From assembly GCA_002417975.1 (NCBI GenBank), contig DIDE01000012.1, positions 1 to 7,641 on the forward strand: DNA of 7,641 bases, written 5' to 3'. Position 1 is the first letter of the stretch. Every line of letters begins with the position of its first letter. Below the pieces are notes generated by a model, which saw nothing but the letters and a program-made list of their open reading frames with translations, did not search any database and was not told where the DNA came from. Below, in pieces: positions 1 to 6,700 of this stretch. The stretch comes from Eggerthellaceae bacterium UBA5808 (lineage in GTDB: Bacteria; Actinomycetota; Coriobacteriia; Coriobacteriales; Eggerthellaceae). A program made the position numbers and the translations under genes.

Positions 1-60
1 CTTACCCAAGGGCGAACGTTTCAGGAATCTTATGAAGCACTTCATGAGCTGGTGAACTGA
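1..60 (+). CDS. C-terminal end of an upstream gene, probably an ABC transporter ATP-binding protein (partial)
   Basis: An open frame enters from the left edge and ends at the TGA at 58-60, giving 19 residues (LTQGRTFQESYEALHELVN). The stop shares its last base with the start codon of the permease that follows (TGATG), the usual arrangement for two subunits of one ABC transporter. No Walker or signature motif lies inside the visible part, so the ATPase assignment rests only on the neighbour. In NatA/NatB-like systems the ATPase gene normally comes directly before the permease. It could be another protein of the same operon. Confidence 0.6.
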   Translation, partial: LTQGRTFQESYEALHELVN

Positions 61-1163
61 TGCTTACGACGGCAAAGACGGTCTTCATAAAAGAGCTCAA
101 GAGCTTCTATGCTTCAAAGCGTTTGTTGCTGAATGCATTACTTATTCCGCTCATCATTTTTCCGACGATTATGCTCTTTGCCTCTTTGGCATCTTCACGG
201 CAGGTGGAAGCGAAAGACTACATACTAGGAATTTTTGACTCAGATGACTATTTGGAAGAAATTGCCGATGGGCTCAACTGGCAGATTAATCGTATAGATG
301 ATACTGATTACGAGCAACAGCTGGAACGTGGAACGATTGACGTATGCGTGGCTCAAGAGGCAGACCGCTATGTTATCTATTATTCGGGCAATTCTGTATC
401 ATCTTCTACCGCAGCTTCTCTGTTCTACCAGGCCTTTGCGTCTCTCAATGAACAACAGAATCAAATGGTGCTTGATGTTCTGGATAGTCAGACAGTGCAG
501 AGTAAGAGTTGTAGTATGCAAAATATTTCAGGATCAAGCTCGGCAGGTTTGTTGTCGAGCACGTTTATTCCATTGATCATCATTCTAGTGTGCAGCATGT
601 CGGCAGGCGTTTTTGCTGTTTCTGTAACAATACGCGAACGTGAACAGGGGACATTTGAGCCATTGCGTGCGACTGGGGCATCATCTGCCGGTGTAGTGCT
701 GGGAAAATATGTTGCAGTTGTTGTGGGATGTATTTGCTCAGGTCTAATTACCCTTGTGAGCATTGTTCTATATGCTCTAGCACGTCCGGATCAGATGATT
801 GATCTTTTAAAGGGATTGATGGCGATACTTGTAGTTTCTATCGTGCTTTCAAGCATGTTATTTTCGGCGGTGTATATGCTCATAGGATTTCTGGTTCGAT
901 CACAGCGTGAAGCTCAAACGTATACCGGTTTTATTTCGATTGCAGCAATGATGCCTGCGTATTTTCTGACGACAGCTCCGGTTGGTCGTGAGCCAGGATA
1001 TTACTGGACGGTTCCTGTTCTGAATATAACGAGTATGACGAGAGATGCCCTGTTTGGGGTTGCTGATTTAGCCCCTCTGTGCATAACAGTATGCGAAACA
1101 ATAATGATTGCCTGCGTATGCATTGTTACTTCGATGCATTTGTTTCAGGGTGAAAGAACGTAA
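60..1163 (+). CDS. ABC-2 type transporter permease, NatB-like
   Basis: This 367-residue integral membrane protein is the channel-forming half of an ABC exporter. Residues 1-20 are a short basic cytoplasmic start, and a first membrane helix spans about 22-44. A soluble, probably extracytoplasmic domain of about 120 residues (45-165) follows, then a group of helices at about 168-190, 217-240, 250-279, 288-307 and 336-362. Between the second and third helices lies REREQGTFEPLRATGAS (residues 192-208), the E-x-G-T-x-E coupling element of ABC-2 permeases, which contacts the ATPase. One helix, a large outer domain and then a helix bundle is the layout of NatB-type (ABC2_membrane_3) permeases. The start overlaps the preceding stop by one base and has only a weak ribosome binding site, so translation is probably coupled. 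NatB exports sodium, but related permeases move drugs or peptides, and the substrate cannot be read from the sequence. Confidence 0.9.
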   Translation: MLTTAKTVFIKELKSFYASKRLLLNALLIPLIIFPTIMLFASLASSRQVEAKDYILGIFDSDDYLEEIADGLNWQINRIDDTDYEQQLERGTIDVCVAQEADRYVIYYSGNSVSSSTAASLFYQAFASLNEQQNQMVLDVLDSQTVQSKSCSMQNISGSSSAGLLSSTFIPLIIILVCSMSAGVFAVSVTIREREQGTFEPLRATGASSAGVVLGKYVAVVVGCICSGLITLVSIVLYALARPDQMIDLLKGLMAILVVSIVLSSMLFSAVYMLIGFLVRSQREAQTYTGFISIAAMMPAYFLTTAPVGREPGYYWTVPVLNITSMTRDALFGVADLAPLCITVCETIMIACVCIVTSMHLFQGERT

Positions 1164-1221
1164 GACGCTCAATCTTTGAATGTATTTGAACAGGGTAAGG
1201 GCTGCCTATGCGTCAAAAGCC

Positions 1222-1237
1222 GAGCTAAAGTTAGCTC
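1222..1237 (+). terminator. Compact hairpin after the permease gene, possible weak terminator or operator
   Basis: GAGCTAA and TTAGCTC are perfect inverted repeats separated by AG, forming a six-pair stem with an AAGU loop in RNA. The 13 bases after it are T-rich but interrupted (ATGTTGTTCATTT), so it is not a classical intrinsic terminator. It lies 58 bases after the permease stop and about 50 bases before the TATAAT box of the next gene. It could end the ABC operon, or it could be a protein-binding palindrome upstream of the UPF0210 promoter. Confidence 0.35.
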
Positions 1238-1239
1238 AT

Positions 1240-1250
1240 GTTGTTCATTT
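1240..1250 (+). promoter_or_regulatory. GTTGTTCATTT motif upstream of the UPF0210 gene, candidate regulator half-site
   Basis: The 11 bases GTTGTTCATTT occur again on the opposite strand at 2895-2905, at the promoter of the TetR-family gene. Their first nine bases occur a third time at 2976-2984. Here the motif ends about 35 bases upstream of the TATAAT box, where an activator or repressor could act. Linking it to the TetR-family protein is inference from the shared motif. Confidence 0.35.
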
Positions 1251-1285
1251 CATAGCTTCTTCACGTTTATACGAGAGCTATCTCC

Positions 1286-1291
1286 TATAAT
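1286..1291 (+). promoter_or_regulatory. Perfect -10 box (TATAAT) for the UPF0210 gene
   Basis: TATAAT at 1286-1291 matches the sigma70 consensus exactly and lies 34 bases before the chosen start codon, giving a leader of about 28 bases. No good -35 box is seen at the normal 16-18 base spacing. The nearest partial match, TTCACG at 1260-1265, would leave 20 bases. There is no TG extension in front of the box. A weak -35 region suggests the promoter may need an activator, which fits the upstream motif at 1240-1250. Confidence 0.55.
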
Positions 1292-1314
1292 GGGGAACAT
1301 TCATATATCCCATC

Positions 1315-1320
1315 AGGAGG
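1315..1320 (+). promoter_or_regulatory. Ribosome binding site that fixes the start of the UPF0210 gene
   Basis: AGGAGG at 1315-1320 sits five bases before the ATG at 1326. The same frame is open further upstream to an ATG at 1176, but those 50 extra codons overlap the hairpin and the TATAAT box and give a sequence that does not look like family protein. The start at 1326 is therefore preferred. Confidence 0.9.
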
Positions 1321-1325
1321 ACGAA

Positions 1326-2690
1326 ATGCAAATCACCCCTGCAGAAGTCGCGGAAACATTAGCGATGGTAAGCCAACAGCATCTGGATATTCGTACGATC
1401 ACGCTTGGTCTTAACTTGCGCAGTTGCTCGGATGAGGATATATCAGTTATGTCGCGCAAGGTATACGATCGCATGACCAGCGCTGCTGCACGTCTCGTTC
1501 CCGTTGCGGAACAACTCGAACGTGAATATGGCATTCCTATTGTCAATAAGCGCATTTCTGTGACGCCAATCGCTGAAATTTGTGCAGCGACCGATGCGCA
1601 AGACTTGACACCTATTGCTTCTGCAATGGATCGTGCAGGCAAGGAAGTTGGTGTCGACTTCGTTGGTGGTTTTAGTGCGCTCGTACAAAAAGGTGCAGGT
1701 GCTACCGATAAAAAGCTCATTAATTCAATTCCTCATGCACTTGCGGTAACCGATAACGTATGCTCATCGGTTAACGTTGCAAGCACGCGTGCTGGCATCA
1801 ATATGGATGCCGTTTGGAAAATGGCAAATACGTTCATCGATACAGCAAAGGCAACAGCTGATCGTGATTGCATCGGTTGTGCAAAGCTCGTTGTGTTTGC
1901 AAATGCCGTACAGGACAATCCATTTATGGCTGGTGCCTTCCATGGAAGTGGCGAGGCTGACGAGGTCATCAACGTCGGCGTTTCTGGCCCTGGCGTTGTC
2001 CGGGCTGTCCTTGCTGATCTGCCGAAAGATGCAGATCTGACTACGGTTGCCGAGGCTATTAAAGCTACGGTCTTTAAGATCACTCGTGCGGGCGAGCTCA
2101 TGGCTCGTGAAGCGAGTAAGCGCTTGGGTGTGCAAAAAGGTATTTGCGATCTAAGCCTTGCCCCAACTCCTGCAGAAGGCGATAGTGTTGCAGAGATTCT
2201 TGAAGCAATTGGTGTCGGGCAATGTGGCGGTCCTGGTACAACGGCAGCACTCGCTATGCTCAACGATGCAGTCAAAAAAGGCGGCGTCATGGCATCGAGC
2301 AGCGTTGGAGGTCTTTCAGGTGCATTCATTCCTGTCTCTGAAGATTCCGGTATGATTCGTGCGGTTGAATCGGGAGCACTCTCTATGGAGAAGCTCGAAG
2401 CTATGACATGTGTCTGCAGCGTTGGTCTTGATATGATCGTCATTCCTGGCGATACCACTCCTGAGACGATTTTTGGCATCATCGCTGATGAGTGCGCTAT
2501 TGGTGTAATTAATACCAAGACGACGGCGGTTCGCGTTATTCCTGCTATCGGAAGAAAAGCTGGAGAGGTGCTCGACTTTGGTGGACTGCTTGGTCATGCA
2601 CCTATTATGCCTGTTAATGCTCATGCAGGATCTGTATTTGCTCATCGTGGTGGACGATTCCCTGCGCCGATTAACTCTCTTAAGAATTAG
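1326..2690 (+). CDS. UPF0210 / PFL family protein (DUF711)
   Basis: This 454-residue protein starts MQITPAEVAETLAMV and has the usual length of the UPF0210 family. That family is related in fold to pyruvate formate-lyase and ribonucleotide reductase barrels, but its reaction is unknown. Recognisable stretches include RTITLGLNLRSC (23-34), IPIVNKRISVTPIAEI (70-85), a G/A-rich segment DFVGGFSALVQKGAGA (111-126), GAFHGSGEADEVINVGVSGP (203-222) and a conserved C-terminal region GHAPIMPVNAHAGSVF (423-438). I see no glycyl-radical motif, so it should not be called a formate-lyase. In many genomes the gene follows a small ACT-domain gene (UPF0237). Here the preceding 162 bases hold no such gene, and the promoter seen directly upstream suggests independent transcription. 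The protein looks intact with no frameshift. Family assignment is firm; function is unknown. Confidence 0.93.
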   Translation: MQITPAEVAETLAMVSQQHLDIRTITLGLNLRSCSDEDISVMSRKVYDRMTSAAARLVPVAEQLEREYGIPIVNKRISVTPIAEICAATDAQDLTPIASAMDRAGKEVGVDFVGGFSALVQKGAGATDKKLINSIPHALAVTDNVCSSVNVASTRAGINMDAVWKMANTFIDTAKATADRDCIGCAKLVVFANAVQDNPFMAGAFHGSGEADEVINVGVSGPGVVRAVLADLPKDADLTTVAEAIKATVFKITRAGELMAREASKRLGVQKGICDLSLAPTPAEGDSVAEILEAIGVGQCGGPGTTAALAMLNDAVKKGGVMASSSVGGLSGAFIPVSEDSGMIRAVESGALSMEKLEAMTCVCSVGLDMIVIPGDTTPETIFGIIADECAIGVINTKTTAVRVIPAIGRKAGEVLDFGGLLGHAPIMPVNAHAGSVFAHRGGRFPAPINSLKN

Positions 2691-2702
2691 GTTGTGTCAT
2701 AC

Positions 2703-2732
2703 GATGTGCTTCGCTTGATACTGAGGCACATT
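2703..2732 (+). ncRNA. Hairpin 1 in the 3' region of the UPF0210 transcript
   Basis: Bases 2703-2713 (GATGTGCTTCG) pair without a break with 2722-2732 (TGAGGCACATT). This gives 11 pairs, eight Watson-Crick and three G-U, around an eight-base loop. The core ATGTGC/GCACAT is perfect. The G-U pairs exist only in + strand RNA and would be A-C mismatches in the complement, so the fold favours a role in the + transcript. It begins 13 bases after the UPF0210 stop codon and no U-run follows, so a normal terminator is unlikely for this hairpin alone. Confidence 0.4.
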
Positions 2733-2736
2733 ATAA

Positions 2737-2781
2737 GATGCGGTAGATGTGGTCGTGCGATACGGCTGTGTCTGCCGCATC
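2737..2781 (+). ncRNA. Hairpin 2, long 21-pair stem in the 3' region of the UPF0210 transcript
   Basis: The arms GATGCGGTAGA (2737-2747) and TCTGCCGCATC (2771-2781) pair over 11 positions with one G-U. Pairing can continue inward for ten more positions, four Watson-Crick and six G-U, to a CGA loop at 2758-2760. The 45-base element is thus one uninterrupted stem in + strand RNA only. It starts four bases after hairpin 1. The following GTTGATTTA is only modestly U-rich. It may be a terminator, an RNA-stabilising 3' structure or part of a small RNA; sequence alone does not decide. Confidence 0.45.
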
Positions 2782-2823
2782 GTTGATTTACTGCAATTGC
2801 TCACGATTCGATGGAACTTAAAA

Positions 2824-2844
2824 GCGGCGAACGGTGCCTGCCGT
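2824..2844 (+). terminator. Hairpin 3, GC-rich stem with a short T-rich tail
   Basis: GCGGCG (2824-2829) pairs with TGCCGT (2839-2844) through four G-C pairs flanked by G-U pairs, with a nine-base loop. ATTGTTTAC follows, the most U-rich tail of the three hairpins. It is 18 bases before the -35 box of the regulator promoter, a sensible place to end UPF0210 transcription. The stem is short, so this is a tentative call. Confidence 0.3.
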
Positions 2845-2861
2845 ATTGTTTACTACTATGC

Positions 2862-2890
2862 TTGCATGTCTGAATGAATCTGTCTACAAT
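2862..2890 (+). promoter_or_regulatory. Sigma70-type promoter for the TetR-activase operon
   Basis: TTGCAT at 2862-2867 and TACAAT at 2885-2890 match the consensus boxes at four and five of six positions and are 17 bases apart, the optimal spacing. Transcription would start near 2897, exactly where the left arm of the inverted repeat begins. The promoter is correctly oriented for the TetR-family gene and the overlapping activase gene. Confidence 0.6.
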
Positions 2891-2896
2891 CTACAA

Positions 2897-2984
2897 ATGA
2901 ACAACGTGTTGATTAATGGTCGCTCTGTCTAGTAACTAAGCTATGGGATACGGATGACTGAATGGCGCTACGTGCGTTGTTCAT
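2897..2984. repeat. Inverted repeat ATGAACAACG / CGTTGTTCAT, candidate TetR operator pair
   Basis: The left arm ATGAACAACG (2897-2906) is the exact reverse complement of the right arm CGTTGTTCAT (2975-2984), with 68 bases between. The left arm begins at the predicted transcription start, a classical repressor position. It also sits in a local imperfect palindrome, TGAACAACGTGTTGATTA (2898-2915), whose halves match at six of eight positions around a GT centre, a size typical of TetR operators. The right arm lies in front of the second -10-like box. The arms could alternatively pair in the leader RNA. Autoregulation by the downstream TetR protein is inferred from position only. Confidence 0.45.
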
Positions 2985-3050
2985 GATAGGAACCATATAA
3001 GACTTGTGCGTGACCGATAGATAATCTTTTGTAACTGCTGTTTATACATG

Positions 3051-3056
3051 AGGAGG
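3051..3056 (+). promoter_or_regulatory. Ribosome binding site of the TetR-family gene, widely spaced
   Basis: AGGAGG at 3051-3056 is a perfect ribosome binding site, but 12 bases separate it from the ATG at 3069, more than the usual 5-9. The start cannot lie further upstream because TAG at 3066-3068 directly precedes it in frame. Confidence 0.7.
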
Positions 3057-3068
3057 TGCGGCTACTAG

Positions 3069-3713
3069 ATGACGTCTTCTGTTTCTGCGGTATCTACTCA
3101 AGCGTTGCCATGTGCAGCACCAGATCGTCGTATTGTGCGGTCTAAACTTGCACTTCGCACAGCGATTATCGAGCTTATGGAAGAGCGCGGACTCGATGCG
3201 TTTACTGTAAACGATTTATGCGTGCGCGCTGATTTAAATCGAGGCACGTTCTATAACCATTTTAAAGATAAAGAGGAGCTTCTTATTTCGTTAGAGGATG
3301 AGGTTCTCTCCGATTTACAAGTATTCCAAAGCGAAATGAAAAAACTTACCTTATCAGAAATCATTAAGAGTGAGCGGCGTGGTGAGCCCCTTCCTTTTTT
3401 GATCAGTCTTTTTGACTATCTCAGGCAGCAGGGTGATTTTCTTCATGCCGTGCTGGGCCCTGGTGGAGACATTCGGTTTGCGCCGCGCTTGCGCGACACA
3501 GTCTGCGCTCATCTGGTTAAGGGTATACTCCATCGTCGCTATCGAGAGCATCCGACGACGTTTACGAACTACTACGTTGCATTTTTTACTTCGGCGTATC
3601 TAGGTGTTATTGAACGATGGATTGAAACAGGAATGAAAGAACAATCAGGTGAGATGGCATTGATCTCGATGCGCCTTCTCTTTATTAAACCTGGAGATCG
3701 AATAGATTTATGA
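3069..3713 (+). CDS. TetR/AcrR-family transcriptional regulator
   Basis: This 214-residue protein has the N-terminal TetR DNA-binding domain at about residues 24-70. Its helix-turn-helix runs from TVNDLCVRADLNRGTFYNHF (46-65), with the hallmark G-T-F-Y-x-H-F followed by KDKEELL. The rest is a helical ligand-binding and dimerisation domain. Its end, YYVAFFTSAYLGVIERWIE (168-186), resembles the DhaS-like TetR_C_8 group. A polar, non-conserved tail of about 22 residues precedes the DNA-binding domain; an internal GTG at codon 23 is a less likely start. The gene has its own promoter and candidate operator upstream, and its stop overlaps the next start (ATGA, 3710-3713). It therefore most likely controls its own operon with the activase fusion. 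The ligand cannot be inferred. Confidence 0.93.
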   Translation: MTSSVSAVSTQALPCAAPDRRIVRSKLALRTAIIELMEERGLDAFTVNDLCVRADLNRGTFYNHFKDKEELLISLEDEVLSDLQVFQSEMKKLTLSEIIKSERRGEPLPFLISLFDYLRQQGDFLHAVLGPGGDIRFAPRLRDTVCAHLVKGILHRRYREHPTTFTNYYVAFFTSAYLGVIERWIETGMKEQSGEMALISMRLLFIKPGDRIDL

Positions 3714-6700
3714 AACATGAAATTAATGAACCACGAGGGAATTTAAAAGCAATGACGATGCAAAATATGCCTACCGAGTCTGATACAGAAGGACAAACGA
3801 TAAAGATGTCAGGACGCGCCAGTCATAATGAACGTGAGGATGGTATGAACAGTTCACCTACGAATAATCAATCCATGTCTGATATAGATAACCAAACAGA
3901 GTCTTTGCATATAGGTATCGATGTCGGCTCGACAACGGTTAAGCTTGCTGTGCTTGATGCAAAAGGATCGATACTCTATTCCATTTATCAACGTCATCAT
4001 GCTGATGTCCGTGCAACCATCATCGAAGTGCTGGGCAAGGCGGCCGAACAGTATGGCGATCGCACAATGACTATTGCTATTACTGGTTCAGGCGGTTTGC
4101 TGCTGGCAAAATGGCTTGATGTCGCTTTTGTTCAAGAAGTAATTGCGAGTAAAACTGCTGTTGAGACCTTTATCCCTCAGACCGATGTTGCTATAGAACT
4201 CGGTGGAGAAGATGCAAAGATTATCTATTTTGATAACAGCATCGAGCAGCGTATGAATGGAACCTGCGCTGGCGGCACGGGTGCATTTATCGATCAAATG
4301 GCGACTCTTCTTGATACGGATGCATCGGGACTCAATGATCTTGCAAGTCACTCATCGATTATCTATCCAATTGCGAGTCGTTGCGGTGTATTTGCTAAAA
4401 CTGATGTGCAGCCTTTGCTTAATGAAGGTGCACGCAAAGAGGATATAGCTGCATCAATTTTCCAAGCTGTAGTCACGCAAACTATATCTGGTCTTGCATG
4501 TGGTCGGCCGATTCGCGGTCACGTTGCGTTTCTTGGCGGCCCGCTTCAGTACTTACCTGAGCTGCGTAAACGGTTTTACATCACGCTCAAGCTCGACGAA
4601 GAACATCGTATTGTTCCCGAGAATGCTCATCTTTTTGTGGCGGCAGGTTGTGCCATTGCAGGTGCTCAGGGCGCTGCAAAGCGTTCGGAGAAACTTAACG
4701 ATGTCGTTGGTCGTCTTAAGCATCTGGGTAACATCCAGGGAAGCGAAGTTACGCGGCTTCCTCCGCTCTTTGCTAATGCTCAAGAATATCATTCGTTTAT
4801 CGATCGTCATAATCGTGAACGCGTTGCGCGCGCTGATCTTGCTTCATACGAAGGTGTTGCCTTTTTAGGCATTGATGCTGGTTCAACAACGTTTAAAGCT
4901 GCGCTCATCGATGACAAGGGACAACTGCTCTGGACGTACTATACCAACAATCGCGGTGACGTTATGGGAACCGCTCGTACAGGTATCGAAGCACTCTATA
5001 AGGCGCTGCCACGTCGAGCAGATGGATCGTGTCCTGTAACAATTGGGCATGCAACGGTAACAGGATATGGCGAAGGATTGCTCCTTCAGGCCTTGCGCGC
5101 TGATTCAGGCGAAATCGAAACAGTTGCTCATCTTCGTGGAGCGCAGCAGATGCTTCCTGGCGTCGAGTTCATTCTTGATATCGGCGGCCAAGACATGAAA
5201 TGTCTTCGTGTTAAAGATGGTGTTATCGAACATATCATGCTTAATGAGGCATGTTCGAGTGGATGTGGATCGTTTATCGAGAGCTTTGCTGTCGGACTTA
5301 ATCTTAAAATTGAAGACTTTGCTCAAACAGCAATTCAGGCGCAGCATCCTGTTGACCTTGGCTCGCGTTGCACCGTATTTATGAATTCACGTGTAAAGCA
5401 AGCTCAGAAAGAGGGGGCAACCGTAGGCGACATTGCGGCTGGTCTTGCGCTATCCGTAATCAAAAATGCTTTATTTAAAGTTATTAAGTTGCGTGATTCT
5501 CACGATGTAGGACAAAAGGTCATTGTTCAAGGCGGTACATTTATGAATGACGCCGTGCTCCGTGCATTCGAACAACTTGCAGGCGTTGAAGCAGTCCGCC
5601 CGGATATTGCGGGAACCATGGGCGCATACGGTGCTGCCCTGCTTGCGTCCGACCGGTACCGGAGTGCTATTTCGCGTGCTCCACGCGACGAGCAGGGAAA
5701 CGTAGAGCCCATCGTGTCATCATTGCTTTCGCTTGATGCGGTTCGTTCGCTTAATCCAACGCACAAGACGCTTCGTTGTAAGGGCTGCGAGAACCATTGT
5801 CTGCTAACAGTGAATGATTTTGGTAAGGATGAAGTGACGGGCAAGCATCGTCGTTTTATTACCGGTAATCGATGTGAGAAGGGCGCAGGTGTGACGAGCA
5901 CCTCATCAAATGTGCCGAACTTGTTTGATTATAAGAGTCATCGCCTCTTTGACTACACGCCCCTTGAAGCTGACGAGGCACCACGTGGTCGTGTTGGTAT
6001 TCCTCGCGCGCTTAACATGTACGAGAACTATCCATTCTGGTTTACATTCTTTACGCATCTCGGATTCCGCGTTGAGCTTTCGGATCCTTCGTCGAAGAAA
6101 CTCTTTGAATCAGGCATCGAAAGTATGCCATCAGAAAGTGTTTGTTATCCAGCAAAGCTTTCGCATGGCCATATCATGAATCTTATTGCGCGCCATCCTG
6201 ATTTTATCTGGATGCCTTGTTGCAAATGGGAACGTCAAGAGGATGCAGGCGCAGGAAACCACTACAATTGTCCGATCGTTATGAGCTATTCCGAAACATT
6301 GCGCCTGAATATTGACGAGCTCAATGAAAGCGATGTGGCGTTCTTTAATCCGTACATACCATACGATAAGGAAGAGCCTCTTAAGAAGCGTCTCTTTGTT
6401 GAACTATCACATCACTATGCCGATGTAGTTGGTCGTCATGCGCCCGTTCCAACGCAAAAGGAAATTGACGAAGCGGTTGATGCTGCTTGGGCAGAGGACG
6501 AACATTTCAAGGCCGACATCCATCGCAAGGGAGAAGAGACACTTGCATGGATGGAAAAGACCCATACGCATGGCATCGTTCTTGCGGGTCGTCCGTATCA
6601 TAATGATCCCGAAATCAATCATGCCATCCCCGAGCTTTTAACGAGTTTTGGTCTGGCAGTGCTCACCGAGGACTCAATTGCTCATCTAGGGAATCTTGAA

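Larger units (their letters stand above)
2691..3068 (+). other. Non-coding region between the UPF0210 gene and the TetR-family gene
   Basis: I see no credible coding frame in these 378 bases. The first half holds three possible RNA hairpins (2703-2732, 2737-2781, 2824-2844). The second half holds a promoter (2862-2890), an inverted repeat (2897-2906 and 2975-2984) and the ribosome binding site of the regulator. The leader from the inferred transcription start to the ATG is about 170 bases, long for a TetR gene. I recognise no known riboswitch in it. A weaker second -10-like box, TATAAG at 2996-3001, lies 12 bases after the right arm of the inverted repeat. Confidence 0.7.

Noticed and set aside
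1252..1281. Inverted repeat ATAGCT / AGCTAT across the expected -35 region of the UPF0210 promoter
   Set aside because: Only six pairs with an 18-base gap and mismatches on both sides; this is easily expected by chance.
1176..1325. Longer start for the UPF0210 protein adding 50 residues
   Set aside because: The extra codons cover the hairpin and the TATAAT box, and a perfect ribosome binding site sits just before the ATG at 1326, which also gives the usual family length.
1733..2518. Open frame of 261 codons on the - strand
   Set aside because: It lies wholly inside the well-supported UPF0210 gene and reads as a Ser/Ala/Thr/Pro-rich mirror of its codons. It shows no family motif and no good ribosome binding site was noticed.
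1326..2690. UPF0210 protein as an active glycyl-radical enzyme
   Set aside because: The PFL label is structural. I see no glycyl-radical loop near the C-terminus and no activating enzyme gene nearby.
2793..2800. GCAATTGC palindrome between the hairpins
   Set aside because: A perfect eight-base palindrome of this size is common by chance, and nothing around it extends the symmetry.
4494..4868. Open frame of 124 codons on the + strand in another phase
   Set aside because: It overlaps the first activase lobe, whose motifs are clear in the main frame. It has no recognisable domain.
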